Below are positions 20,591 through 33,059 of a DNA stretch of 64,000 nucleotides, piece after piece. The DNA comes from Heliocidaris erythrogramma. Taxonomy: Eukaryota; Echinodermata; Echinoidea; Camarodonta; Echinometridae. The notes beneath the pieces were generated by a model. It did no database searches and was not told the origin of the DNA. It saw nothing but the letters and a program-made list of their open reading frames with translations. Position 1 is the stretch's first letter. Every line of letters begins with the position of its first letter. The translations under genes and the position numbers were made by a program. Where the stretch lies: assembly GCA_025617745.1 (NCBI GenBank), contig CM046858.1:51963925-52027924 (forward strand), in the 5' to 3' direction.

Positions 20591-21039
20591 GCGTTAGCTT
20601 CAATCAGACGTAAGACACGGGCCCTAGCTATCAAGATGTGTCATTCTTGGCATCATGCAGTTGGAAGACAAGTAATCAGTAAGCAGACAATCACTCACTA
20701 CTCACTACAATGATACTCAATACGGACTATACTGTTCTCATATTAAGAAATATAATCGATCAATCAGGTTTCCTTACTTTTGTGCTGGGTATATATGTAT
20801 AATAAAAGCAAAGAAACATAAGAACAAACATTAGAAGATAAGAAATAAAATACAAATATTCGATTTGAAACCTGAAAGTTTGTTTATTAATGTGGACCAT
20901 TTGCGTATTCAATAGAAACTCTGAAATAATAGACCACCACAACCTCCTTTTTATTGCAGTATCACTACGAAATAATGTAGAAATATGCATCCGATTTGTC
21001 TAAAGTAATAGATGTGATTTTTATATCTTTATTCTACAA

Positions 21040-21064
21040 TTCATTATTATTATTATTATTTTTG

Positions 21065-21099
<35 letters not shown>

Positions 21100-21126
21100 T
21101 TATTTATTTTTTATTTTTATTTTATT

Positions 21127-21172
<46 letters not shown>

Positions 21173-21193
21173 TTGGGGGGGGGGGGGGGGGGG
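21040..21193. repeat. (ATT)n/(TTTA)n tract ending in G19
   Basis: Low-complexity AT sequence that abuts G at 21175-21193. Same AT-then-G structure as at 14.3 kb. Confidence 0.9.
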
Positions 21194-21460
21194 TTGCTTA
21201 CATGCATGCCTATATTCATGCGGTTTTCCGTGTCGATCGGACCTTCCATGACTGATATAGGAGGTGTCAAATTGGCAGTTGGAATCCCTACTCTTGTCTT
21301 TCCCTCAATGATTAAACTTCCCCTCACAAAGCCCAGTTGGATAAGGTTTAAACCACGTAAACATGGTAAACGGCAGAAAACCAATTTGTACAAACAGTAT
21401 ACACTGAGCGTATATTGTGTGACTGAAATCAAGTAGAAAAAAAATTATACGGGTAGTCAC

Positions 21461-21529
21461 CTTTACAATGAGCTGGTCCTCCTTAAAATCAGCGTTTGTT
21501 TCAATAATTCCATCGACGAGTTCGCTTGG
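21461..21529 (-). CDS. SAMHD1-like exon (PSELVDGIIETNADFKEDQL)
   Basis: 23 codons, phase 0 on both sides. The acceptor is TTTGAAG and the donor is AAG followed by GTGACTA. It encodes PSELVDGIIETNADFKEDQL plus IVK. Placed before the 19508-19612 exon, it reproduces the human [20 protein letters not shown] region (..DFKEDQLIVKVVTISYG). It is the first exon left of the 27.5-kb transposon-filled intron. Confidence 0.82.
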
Positions 21530-22356
21530 CTTCAAAGATATGGTAGCAAATATAGCGAAATGGAAAATGTATTAGTCATAAAACATTCCCCTCAAGAGCA
21601 ATTCACATTATAAATTGGAAAAACAAAATGTTTGAATATAAATATATGTATTGGGCAGATGTCCAAGTAAAATGGTGGGTATATATGCCAAAGCGCCATG
21701 CAATGATTACAGCAGATACATTAAATATTCAATTAATATTACATAAATCTAAACTGTTATTTTTCATGTATGCACATTGGCTGTAACAGAGGCGTATCTA
21801 GACCTTTGCTTCGAGGGGGAAATGGGCTGGCAAAATATCCTAGCCAATGGTTTGATGGTGATCGATGTATTTCAACGAATGGCCCCTTTTCCGTGTCATA
21901 ACATGCGTGGGAGGAGGGGGGGGGGGGGGGATCCGAATTCGGAATTAACATAATTAAAAGATATTTATTCTTTATAAAAGTCTTTTTTTTTTAAACTAAC
22001 TTTTTGATAACAAAATATATTTCAATGGGGAAAATAGCCCTTATATATTTCCGTTTTCAATTAATTTGTTCCCAGTTTGCTTATAAATTCGGTCAAGTAA
22101 ATTAAGGATATTTTGTTTCAATTATCACATTTTCAGGTTCATTTTTACTCGTGTAGGAAGGTTGAAATGTGGGTAGAAGATCTAAAAACAAGATTGATGC
22201 ACGTGGCAGATTGCACCCTATCCGCTTTTGTGTACATGTACATAATAGGTCTATTATAAAAGCACTTATTAATAAATAGCAAAAGCCAAGAAAAATCCGA
22301 CATAGAAAATGAATAGTCCTTAGGCACTATTTTAAATGATGTTTTTTTTTTTAATA

Positions 22357-24060
22357 GCTAGGACCCTCAGCTATCAGAATCTGCTTGTGCCATACAGTTG
22401 GTGGTGGGTGTGGCCACCAGGGCCGCTACCAAGGTAACGGATCAAGAAAAAATTGCATTTTAGGAAAAGTCATATAAATGTAATTCCAATTCATGAATCT
22501 AAAATTACTGGGTAAGCATCCTAATTTTTTTTTTAGGTTCCATGACATTTGCTCCTGCGACAAATGCTCCGGTCTAACTTTGCCATGTTAATCGTAAACC
22601 TAAAACTAACCCTAACCCTAACCCTCATCTTAATCTTCACATTGTTCTAAACAAAAAAACAAATCATGACCTAGACCTTAACCATTGACCTTTCGAGATA
22701 TGAACGGAGGAGCAAATGTCGCAGGAGCAAATGTCGCGTCACCGTATTTTAAGGTGCCCAATCGATTGCAACCGTAATCAGAGTCATTTAGAGTCAATCA
22801 TGTCAAAAAATGGCCGTTACTATGGAATCGGTACCATAAAAAGCGGGTATTTTGGACAAATTTCTAAACTTATCAATATGAAATAGCCCAAAATGTGTCT
22901 GCAAAGAGCCTCTAGGGCCGTTACTTTGGTAACACATGAAAAATACTGGAATCTTAGAAAATTCTGTATATTTGTAATTCAATAACTATAAAATATATGA
23001 TAAGCATTCAAATATGTGTATTTCAAGTTGCCTGATAGGTTGCAACCAAAATCTGAGCCAATTAAAATCTGAGCCAATTAAAATCATAGGCGTGTCAAAA
23101 AGGGCCATTGCTATGGAAACGGTCCAACAAAAAGCTGTTATTTGTGAAAAAAATCTTTAACTATTTAATACAACGCAAGGATCTCAATAGATGTATTTCA
23201 AGCTTCCCAACTGATTCCAACCACAATCTGAGTCATTTGAAGTCATGGGCGTGTAAAAAAAGGGCAGTTGCTATGGAAACGGTCCCACAAAATGCTGGTA
23301 TTTGTGGAAAATATCTGTGATTTATCAATACAAATTAGAAACAACTGTATGCACAATCTTAAATCATGTTTTTCTGTTAGCTAGGACCCTCAGCTCTGAT
23401 ATTCTTCCTGTTTGACATAAAGTTGGTAGTGGGCGTGACCACTAGGGTTGTTACCATGGTAACACACCAAGGAATTGTATTTTAGAAAATACCATATATT
23501 TACCATATATTTGTAACCATCTAACTATATGTATTTTGTGCCCGTTTGATTGCAAGCAGAATCTGATTCACTGGAAGTCACTGTCATGTCAAAACATGGC
23601 TGTTGCTATAGAAACAGTATGATAACGATGGAATATTTCTGTAACCAATCAATACAAAACAAAGAACAAGTGTTTATCTGTCAGCTAGGACCCTCAGCTA
23701 TCATAACCAAAAGCTTCCTAATAGCCACAAAGTTTGTTATGGGTGAGACTGTCAAGGTAGATACCATGGTAAGGCACAAGAAACATCAGAGTTTTAGAAT
23801 AATAGATAATAATAAATTGATCTTACATACCCAGGATAACCACGTCAGTAATATTACTTCCCTGCAACTGTCATTGCCTTGTAGTACACATTTCATAAAT
23901 CTGGGTCAAGCGAAACAAATGTGGGCAAAACATCTTGCTCAGGGATGTAAGCACCGATGAATTATCGAATCCAAGGCCTCTCGTATGGGAGTGAAAGGCC
24001 TTCACCAATATACCACAGTGCTTCCACCATGTATTTGTATTTGTAACGAAATATAGTGTA
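22357..24060 (+). repeat. degenerate repeat array (GCTAGGACCCTCAGCT family), forward
   Basis: The core GCTAGGACCCTCAGCT occurs at 22357, 23380 and 23684. A second block (TGACCACTAGGG..GTTACCATGGTAAC) occurs near 22430, 22927, 23455 and 23767. A third (GTTGCTATGGAAACGGTCC) occurs near 22818, 23108, 23268 and 23604. Spacing is irregular (about 300-500). The same family is present in reverse complement at 46.4-48.9 kb. No coding capacity. Function and class unknown. Confidence 0.75.
22545..22736. mobile_element. small inverted-repeat element with telomere-like core
   Basis: Inverted arms ACATTTGCTCCTGCGACAAA (22545 region) and GGAGCAAATGTCGCAGGAGC (22709 region) flank about 140 bases. These contain CTAACCCTAACCCTAACCCT at 22606-22625, a TTAGGG-type telomere motif in reverse complement. 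It looks like a MITE inserted into the repeat array; the TSD was not resolved. Confidence 0.65.
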
Positions 24061-24622
24061 CGCTTCTAATCATACAAAATTGAAGCTGCGCCTTTAATTG
24101 CAATCAAAAGCCGGATCATTTTAGGCCACAGTCATATAAAAATATGACGTTGCTAAAGGAAAAAATGATAAGTGAGCTAATACTGATTTTGATTATGAAT
24201 AATCATAAACAAGTGCCTGAGTTCAAATATTTGTAACTGTCCTATTGGTTCAAATCCAGATCAAGAATATTTTCCAGGTTAGAGGCCTCAAGTTCATGCC
24301 TGGTAGGACACTTGCTATGACAAACGAAAATGCATGGCTTCTGAAAATTCATTGCATAAGCCAATTCATATTGAAACAGTACCACTGCAGTTTACTCTTA
24401 TCTATTGTGTTCTCGTATTACAGTATTAACTTTCTCGTATTGACTTCGACTGCTTGATATGTATTGTACTGTGGCTGTGAGCACCAACAACATCTTTAAA
24501 ATATTGGCATTTCTGAAAGTGGCACTGTTGTAGTTTAACATTTTTTTAAAACAATATAACAGTCTAGACATGTTCGATATCTCCATTGCAAGCAGTCTGA
24601 ATTATTGCATTGAAAATGTTAA

Positions 24623-24997
24623 AGGGATTCGGTACTTACTTTGTGGAGGCTTGATTTAATAAATTGATGAATTTTTATATCTGTCTTGTAAAATGATGCT
24701 CAGAAGGATAAACAAATAGTCAGGCATAGAAAGGTTTTCAAATATATAATGCTATTATTAAGATATCCATGACTGAATATTTCCATTTACTTAGTTTAAC
24801 ACTGAGTATATGGGGGGGGGGGGGGGAATGAGTCCATTTTTTCCATATGTTTGCTTTTGTGAAGCACATGATGATTTTGAAGTGCTATTTCTCCTGGGCT
24901 TCATTTTTATACCATATTACATACACTGATAGCATTGTAAGGTTAGGCAGTTCAGATTTTATCAAGCCTCTACAAAGTTACCAAATCACTTGAATCA
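24623..24997. mobile_element. TTAA-flanked MITE, short copy
   Basis: The left end AGGGATTCGGTACTTACTTT plus GTGGAGGCTTGAT is inverted at the right as ATCAAGCCTCTACAAAGTTA plus CCAAATC. TTAA stands at both sides (24619-24622, 24998-25001). The right end has 7 extra bases before TTAA. Internal blocks match the 742-bp element at 50047-50788, so this is a deletion derivative of that family. Confidence 0.75.
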
Positions 24998-25181
24998 TTA
25001 AAGACGATGATCATATCCAAATATGGTCGCTGCTAAGCAAGATTATGATCGAGAAATCTTTATTTTGAAAAAAAATGGCATGCATGTATTTCTGTGATTT
25101 TGCAACACAAAATATAATGTTGGTGATAATATTATTTTTATAAAATGAACTTCTGAGTACTCCCTCTCTCTCTCTCTACGA

Positions 25182-25690
25182 TCACATTGCACACACATAT
25201 GCAGGTGTGGTTCGTATGAGAGAGTTCCATCGGGTTCGGTCAGCTCTAGTGGCCTCAATAATGTTCAAACCTGTTGTCATCTTGATGTCATCAAACCAAC
25301 TTGCTGCAGGTCTTCCTCTCCTTCGCTTTCCTTTAACCCTCCTTGGATGATTAATTTCTGGAGGCATTGGTGTCTAGTGGCGTGACCGAAGTAGGACAAT
25401 TTTCTCGCCACATTATCTGCTCGTAAGGTCTTCTGAACTTGGTGATTGACACAGTCGAAAGCCTGTTTTTAGTCTATAAAACAAAGGTAAAGTGGTGTAG
25501 AATGAGCTCTGCACTTTTCAATGATGTTTCTTATGTTGACGATTTGGTCCCTGGTTCCTTTCCCTTGAATACTGCTAACTGCAATTAATGTGTCGGTATT
25601 AAGTTCACGGTCATCTGTGAACTGATAAGTGAGGTACACAAGTGTCCACACCCAGTTGACATGATTGAGAGTTATTCCACTTTCCCTTTG
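25182..25690 (-). pseudogene. LINE reverse-transcriptase remnant
   Basis: Two minus-strand pieces. GKGTRDQIVNIRNIIEKCRA then PLYLCFID (RT motif-A neighbourhood, 25469-25580) is followed directly by YFGHATR and GKRRRGRPAASWFDDIKMTT then GLNIIEATR (C-terminal tail, 25182-25400). Most of the RT palm between them is deleted. The tail motif is typical of invertebrate LINE ORF2 C-termini. Not functional. Confidence 0.75.
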
Positions 25691-26779
25691 CAAGGGGTTC
25701 TATAAATGGAAGTTAGAGAGCATACTTTGGACAGAGGTTAGGAAATTTTTCAGCAGAATTGCTCTTGCAGCAACACCCGCTACTTTGGATGAGGTTGAGG
25801 ATTACCCGTCAGTCAGTGTTATCATGAAGAACATATACAAGAAGGCATTGGCAGACTTCAGAGGTACATACCGAACTATACTAACTTGAATTCCCTCTAG
25901 GGTGAAGTGAGGATTCACTCATCATCTTCATCCAAACCATAGAGACGTTACTCCAGCATTGCAAAAAAAATTGCATTCTCTTACAAGATAGTGGTAGAGG
26001 TATAGATGACACCTGTATCTCCATCCTGAGTTCTGACTTTATTTTGCCAAACCAAACACCAGTAAGATTGGATAATCTCCTCACCATGACATTCTCAGCC
26101 TGTGATTCAAGCCAGAAAAGAGTGCTTCGCCATATCAGACTTGTAGGAAATTCAACCAAGTTTTAACAAGAGAATACTAATATATAGACAAACCCACTGG
26201 TGTTCATTAATTTCACATTATGGACTTAGCCACTAAACTCTGCTACCCCCATCCTTTATCCAACCACGCTAAGGTAAGATAGTATAAGAAGAACCATCTC
26301 ACGAAGGTTTGGCTATATCTCCTCTAAAGCCAAGACAACTGCAGCTTAACTGTACAGGAAACCAATATATAAACTTATAAGTCTTAAGGTCCCCAACACA
26401 TCATGTACCCCAATCATGCAAGTCATAAGAATGCTAAGCTGCAATTGCACCACAGGCCTTCTCAGTGGCTCTTTTGAATACCTTCTAGGCAGGTATCAGC
26501 ACTTTAGTCCAGGACTAAAGCTATGATGAAGCACCCACAACTTCAATTATTTGGCCCTGTTTCTGATGAAGTCCAATTCCTAGACCACCTTGGTCATGCT
26601 GTTAATCCATAATGAACATGCAGATTTCTTATGGGCAGGATTATGGAAAACATTGCTAAATTCTATTCCAATATCCCCAGATTTATTTCAAGTAGACAGG
26701 TTTAACTACAGACAAGTTTATCATCTTATGAATACATTAGGTTATGTGACTGGAGTTTAATCCATCTATTTGAAAAATC

Positions 26780-27245
26780 AGCACTCAATTTCTTATTTAC
26801 TAGATAAATCTATATACCTACCTATTATCGATCGAGAACTTTAACGCAAAAGAGTTACAATATTGTGCGCACCCCCCGTAACCCATTGTTCTCCCCTTCG
26901 CCACTCATCCGCAGCAATACGCAACGGCCATCTTCCTCTTTTGCGAGCAACCACAAGTAGAAAAACATGTTGCTTGCAAGGCGAGGGGAAGGAGGGAGGG
27001 TCATAGGTAGGTATATAGATTTATGTAGTAAATAAGAAAATCAATGCTGATTTTACAAATTTACTGCAATAAATCATATATACCTACCTATTTTGCTAGA
27101 CTAACACCCATTCAAAACCGGGTGGCATGTTTTAAGTGAAGGTGACTGACGCAAATAATTCCTCTCCTGCAGGGACATCCCTAAGGTAACATGAAATGAA
27201 GGAATTGGGCGAACGCCAATAGGCAGCCCTCAAAATATCACAGGA
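26780..27245 (-). mobile_element. DIRS-like element 3'-end fragment
   Basis: Contains the same terminal repeat and internal complementary region as the DIRS element at 40.7 kb: ATAAATCTATATACCTACCT near 26807, and GGTAGGTATATAGATTTATG to ATATACCTACCTA at 27005-27095. These are followed by about 110 bases encoding the end of a tyrosine recombinase on the minus strand (RAAYWRSPNSFISCYLRDVP). It is cut off at about 27245, so only the 3' end of an element is present. Confidence 0.8.
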
Positions 27246-27390
27246 AGTTGAACTTCTTGAAGAAATCAACCCCAATGTAGAAATTGAGGAGACTCTATCT
27301 GATTTAGAAAATGATGTCATAACATGGGATGAAGATGCTAGAGAAGATGATTCTTTAGATGATGACACCCTTGGTTATGATGTATGCTGA
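27238..27390 (+). CDS. acidic open frame, possible 3' exon, unrecognised
   Basis: The plus-strand frame EVELLEEINPNVEIEETLSD, LENDVITWDEDA, REDDSLDDDTLGYDVC then stop. It is preceded by AATATCACAG, an acceptor-like sequence. The acidic composition looks protein-like and it borders the cut DIRS fragment. It could be the last exon of a host gene or of a transposon protein. No homology was recognised and the opposite strand is also open. Confidence 0.25.
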   Translation, partial: SQEVELLEEINPNVEIEETLSDLENDVITWDEDAREDDSLDDDTLGYDVC

Positions 27391-27447
27391 ATTAGACAGA
27401 TTGAGTCAGAAGAACTTTACAATTTTTATTGTTTGATGTTTTATTAA

Positions 27448-28392
27448 AGATCACATTACAAGAAAATTCCATCAAAGTAAAAATTGGCTTAATACATTTT
27501 CTTGCATATATGGCATAAATTAAACAAGGGTATCCAAATTCAACGCTTGGAAACATTTGAAGTAATGAACATTATCATTTATAAAACGGTAAAATACAGC
27601 CCCCGATATAGCAGCTGAACAGCTCCTCGAACGCTGCTGAGATGTGTGACGACACACCAGGGGCCAGTCCTGTCTAAGCAGACGATGTCCCATAACATCT
27701 TACACATTTTTCAGTGCCTGTTTTGTCATCTCCTCTTCACTTATTTCTCTTACTTGACTAGCGTCAGTCTTAATGTTAGTCTGTTGCCTCACTCTTAACT
27801 TCGTGTATGGTATTATTTCGATGAAAAATGCAGCGTTAAAAAAATAAAGGAATCAGTCACTTGTAAACAAAATAAGACGCCATTGTATTTTCAGCTGCTT
27901 GCACCGGGGAATGTTCGGCGTTTCAAGAGGGAACGAACACCATCCATGCTATTATTCGGAGGGCTTTTCAATTTGAAAATGGGGTTTATTTCATTGATCA
28001 TTGACCCTTCTCCTGTGTATTTACAATCAAACGGTTTTAGTTATCAGAATCAGTTTCACTTTCCCTTTTAGAATGGTGTGAAATAAGGTCATGTTTAAAT
28101 ATACCAAACTCTTTATAATTTGATAAATAATTGCATTGCAATTACGTTCATTCATTATAGGACGTCGTCTGCTTAAGCAGGATCGATCCCTAGTGTGACG
28201 ACATCAAAACATCGCTATATTTCTGGCGAATCCTCGGATATTCCAGATGCTTAGAAAAGCTTTTATTTATGTTGTTTTTATAATCATCAGATACGCAGTT
28301 GACATAAAACTTATTCGATTTCCATTTGTAAGCTTCCCAGTTTCTAGTGATACATTAATTGCCATATTTGTGATTTTCTTGTAATGTGATCT
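27448..28392 (+). mobile_element. TTAA-flanked DNA transposon remnant, copy A
   Basis: Terminal AGATCACATTACAAGAAAAT and its inverse ATTTTCTTGTAATGTGATCT, with TTAA at 27444-27447 and 28393-28396. The 945-bp body is the reverse complement of copy B at 29947-30878 over nearly its entire length. It shows many substitutions and no long open frame. The internal hairpin-like TTCATTATAGGACGTCGTCT with TGCTTAAGCAG is shared. Kolobok- or piggyBac-type by TSD only. Confidence 0.85.
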
Positions 28393-29943
28393 TTAAAGAG
28401 TGGGTTGCAAATAATTGCAACTCACTATTAAAACATCTGGCAATTACATAAGTAGTTTCAGATTTATAGCACTCACTTGGTCCCATATATCAATTTTAAC
28501 TTTGGAAACTGAATCAAGTGAATACCTCAAATTATTCATATATATGTGATGAATTAGATGTGTTTTTCCGTATATGTTTTTGATGACATTTCCAGTAAGA
28601 TTTAAAGAATCCTGTCATTCATATTTCCTATATTTTCGTGTGTGTGAATTATAGTTGATGGATTAAAAAATAGTTTGACAGAAACAACTGCGTTTTACCA
28701 AAGAAGTTTGCAAGGTGCAATGATTTCAATAATTTTCAGCATTATCATGAATGTCTTTCATCATTTTTGTTTTCTTTGTGCTGACAAGCTGATGTACAGT
28801 ATATGTACATGTATCGCCAAAACTGCAGAAAGTGGAATTTCCATTTCCATTCTGCATAATTCACCAATTTATTTTCGGCACAATGCTACTTCATAATTCC
28901 AGCACTACAATATTATGTTGTCATTCTTCAGGTCGTGTGGTTAATTTGATCTTATTGTATATTGCTGTGTTGACACCTAGTGTTTACCCGGGTGTTTACT
29001 GTCAACAATTTCTATCTGAATTTCTCTCCTATGAAAGCAGCTACACCTATAGACATCCATAAGAAAAAATGGAATTAAAACGACCCACTTGTTCTTTTGT
29101 ACATGTATGCATTTGCAAATTTGGATTAGTGAACCAGGTGTAATTTATTTCATTTTCTTACCAAACTTAAAAAAAAAGAAAGGTAAAGAAAGAGATATGT
29201 TTACGAAAATGCGATAAAGTAGCAGATAAAGAACTCTGAAGTTAAGCTTAATACAACACATTTCTGAAATCTATGTGGAGTTTTAACCCTGCAAAATACA
29301 GAGTTCATTTTATTTTCAGCTTTGCCAAAGAACATGCATTTTGTTGGATTTAATGATGTACTAAATGTATATGACATAGTCCTTTCTAAAATGTATTTTT
29401 CTTATAGAAATTGGTCGCAGTAGTGTATTTCTTTTTACAACTTATCAGAATATTTACTATTTAAACGTACATGTGGATATCATACATGGAGACATAGATG
29501 TGTTTGTATAGTGTGGAGTCTACATGAAATCTGATGCAAACATTTTTTCTTCCCTATAATACAGAGTTTGATTTTATTTGCGCTTGTTTCCCAAAGAATA
29601 TACATGATTGTAACTAGGGTTTTTGGTGTATTTAATTTGTGTTAGATAATACTTGGTTTCTTTCGTTCTTTGTTACCAAATAGATGACTGTTGCTGGATA
29701 CTAATCATGATGTATATATTATATATTAATAGCATTACTTACATTTATGTTTACTGTTTTTTTAAATAATAGTTTACATGTGGGGGGGGGGGGGGGGGAT
29801 AACCCTTTTTTATGGCCACTCAAGATGCATTTTCATATACATGTAGGTCCGGATTCTTGCCCATTCCCTTTCATAAAGTACATGAACCAAAATGCCAATT
29901 ATCTGAAAATTACTATTTGATAACTCCAACAGAAAACAAGTTT
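28393..29943. other. spacer between inverted TTAA elements, no gene recognised
   Basis: AT-rich, with short frames lacking homology and a G17 tract at 29782-29798. Repeated TACATGT words and pieces such as ACAGAGTT(C/T)(A/G)ATTTTATTT recur (29300, 29565). Confidence 0.4.
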
Positions 29944-29946
29944 TAA

Positions 29947-30878
29947 AGTAGAACACTCAAGAAAATCACAAATATGGCAATTAATGTATCACTAGAAATT
30001 GGGAAGCTTACAGATGGCAATCGTATAAGTTTTATGTCAACTGCGTATATGATGATTATAAAAACAACATAAATAAAAGCTCTTCTCAGCATGTGGAATA
30101 TCCGAGGATTCGCCAGAAATATAGCGATGTTTTGATGTCGTCATACGAGGGATCGATCCTGCTTAAGCAGACGACGTCCTATAATGAATGAACGTAATTG
30201 CACTGCAATTATTTATCAAATTATAAAGAGTTTGGTACATTTAAACATGACCTTATTTCACACCATTCGAAAAGGGAAAGTGAACTTATTCTGATAACTA
30301 AAACCGTTTGATTGTAAATACACAGGAGAAGGGTCAATGATCAATGAAATAAACCCCATTTTCAAATTGAAAAGCCCTGCGAATAATAGCTGGATGGTAT
30401 TCGTTCCCTCTTGAAACGCCGAACATGCCGCGGTGCAAGCAGCTGAAAATACAATGGCGTCTTATTTTGTTTACAAGTGACTGATTCCTTTATTTTTTTA
30501 ACGCTGCATTTTTCATCAAAATAATACCATACACGAAGTTAAGAGTGAGGCAACAGACTAACATTAAGACTGACGCTAGTCAAGTAAGAGAAATAAGTGA
30601 AGAGGAGATGACAAAACAGGCACTGAAAAATGTGTATAATGTTATGGGACATCGTCTGCTTAGACAGGACTCGCCCCTCTTGTGTCGTCACACATCTCAG
30701 CAGCGTTCAAGGAGCTTTTCAGCTGCTATATCGGGGGCTGTATTTTACCGTTTTATAATTGATAATAATCATTAATTCAAATGTTTCCAAGCTTTAAATT
30801 TGGATAACCTTGTTTAATTTATGCCATCTATGCAATAATAAGTATTAAGCCAATATTTAAAATCATCAGTGTTCTACT
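29947..30878 (-). mobile_element. TTAA-flanked DNA transposon remnant, copy B (inverted)
   Basis: Termini AGTAGAACACT and AGTGTTCTACT with TTAA at 29943-29946 and 30879-30882. The sequence inside is the inverse of copy A, including GGGATCGATCCTGCTTAAGC. The terminal 10 bases differ from copy A while the next bases (AAGAAAATCACAAATATGG) agree, so the two are related subfamilies. The two copies lie 1.55 kb apart and can pair as a very large foldback. Confidence 0.85.
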
Positions 30879-30882
30879 TTAA

Positions 30883-32705
30883 TGAAAAGGAGCAAATAAC
30901 AGGGACTTGTATTTATGGAATTGCTGTAGGCCTATAATTTTCATATGCTGAATACAACTCACAAAATGATTTTACATTCTGATAATAAGACATATATTTT
31001 TGCTGCATGAAAAGACTTGATGTCAATGTGACATTTAACATGTTTTATATCAATCAGTTATTATTTTTTTTTGTCAGGTGATCCATATTGCATATAAGTA
31101 CATTAATTTTCAAATACCTGTCTTTCAAGTTCAACAGTTTATACTAATAGTTATTAAATGATATATCTTGATCTTTTGTAATCACAAAGTATGTTGCATA
31201 ATTTTTTTTTAATGCATTTTATGTTGATGGATGTAGTGTTGTATTACAAATCTGAATCTGAAGGTGAGACACCATCCTGATGATGTTTCACCTTCAGTTT
31301 AATATTGTGAATGTGATAAGACTGTTAACGTTCTGAAGCACATCCACTCTCTCAACTAGTACTTCTCACCTATGGAGGAAGTATTATTTACACACTTAAA
31401 TAATACGAAATATGGACATTGAATTGGATTAAATTGAATTGATATTTATTACAATTCTCATTCACAGCCTCAGGAATGAATCACGGTGAAATTTACATTG
31501 TAAAAAAAAGACAAAATTACCCAGAACAAATGCGGATAATTTTATGCAGTTATGGAGGTTACAAGTGTGGAAAGAAGAAACGTGAGAGTCAGAGAATCAT
31601 TGTACAAGAGATATACTGGTGCTAATACATTTTTATACAATGTATATGGTACATGTCGATTTCAACAAATTAATTGCCAAAATTCAGAAATATATCTGAA
31701 TTGACTTACAGCCCCTGCCCCTGGCCTGTCCATTTATAATATTTTTACAATAAAATGGTGTACATGTCCACATGCTCGCTATTTAAAATAAATTATATAA
31801 AAATACTCGATTGAATACATACAAATAAAAGCAATAGACACACATGAGAGGGAAATTAGGAGGGGAGTACGAGTGCCAACTGGGAGCTAGAGCTAGAACA
31901 CTGAACCCCCCCCCCCCCCATAAAAAAATAAAAAATAAAAATAAAATAAAAATAAAAAAAATAAAAATAAATAAATAAATAAATAAATTTAAAAAATAAA
32001 TAAAGAAAAACAAAATAAATAAATAAAAAGGATGTGCTGCTGTTCAGTGGACTCTATGGAGTTATAGTGGCAGCAAACCACCATATTTTAACAGTAACCT
32101 GATTCATTTCTCTATAATTAATCGTATCATGGGTCTGTGTCATTTTAGGCCCGATTTCGGCTTTAGTACCACACACACGGGGTCGAGTGGAAATGATCTT
32201 GCATGTATTACGGTTCGTGGGACTACACTGAGTCGAAAACCACCTTGCATGTATCGCTGTACGTGGGACTACATTATAATAACCGTTCGACAGAAGATTA
32301 TTAAGAGATATTTAGAGGAGACCTTCAATATACTTTGATTTTTAATATGTGAAAGTTTCAATCTTGTGCAATGACGGAAAATATGAAAAATACTGCAATA
32401 TTTTCAGACTAAAAAAAAAGAAGAAGGGGCATCTCATTTCCCTAAGTTTTCACATACATGTATTAAAACCTGACAACAAATTTTTACAACAAATTATAAT
32501 AATTACGAGTAAGAAGAACTCTCACTCTTCCATTTGAAGTTTAGATTGTTTCATTTAGTGGTTTCTAGAGCAAAATTTTGCAGTTTAGCCGAGACTCTTC
32601 TGTAGCGGTTTTACGTTAACAAATTGTTTATTTTATGCAAATTAGGCAGGTCAGAGTGAAAGCTTTCGGGCGGCTAATTGGGGTGTAGAGCCGCGACCGA
32701 ACAGT
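30883..32705. other. no gene recognised; LINE-like tail and A-rich tract
   Basis: At 31425-31460 the minus strand reads AATAAATATCAATTCAATTT, like the 3' tail of a CR1/L2-type LINE, but no coding part is visible next to it. A C14 tract (31906-31919) is followed by (AAATA)n to about 32030. The short duplicated phrases GCATGTATTACGGTTCGTGG and GCATGTATCGCTGTACGTGG occur near 32200-32260. Confidence 0.4.
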
Positions 32706-32949
32706 AAAATCAGAACTGATTTTATTATTTGCTAGATAAATCTATGTACCTACCTATTTGGCTAGTCTTCCGACTACGCAAGCCATTTGAGTAATTAAAG
32801 TCACGACAGTGCATATACCCCCTCCCCCTAGGATCACGACTTCCTCTGTGCACGTACGCATGACGCGCGCACACAATCCTCCTCTTTACGAGCAGCCTCA
32901 GACGAACTTTGACATGTTGCTAGGCAAGGAGTGGGGTAGGAGGGTGGGA

Positions 32950-33040
32950 CAAAGGTAGGTACATAGATTTATCTAGCAAATAATAAAATCAGTTCTGATT
33001 TTACTGATTTACTACAATAAATCAATGTACCTACCTAGTT
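32950..33040. repeat. DIRS internal complementary region (element 1)
   Basis: AGGTAGGTACATAGATTTAT plus CTAGCAAATAATAAAATCAG is complementary to the left terminus (32707-32756). CTACAATAAATCAATGTACC plus TACCT is complementary to the right terminus (36722-36756). In DIRS1 models this region templates the joining of the ends during replication. Confidence 0.85.
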
Positions 33041-33059
33041 TTTTTGACGCGCAGATTCA

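Noticed and set aside
22606-22625. Chromosome-end or telomere-fusion signal
   Set aside because: Only about three CCCTAA units, enclosed in a small inverted-repeat element; a telomere scar would be much longer.
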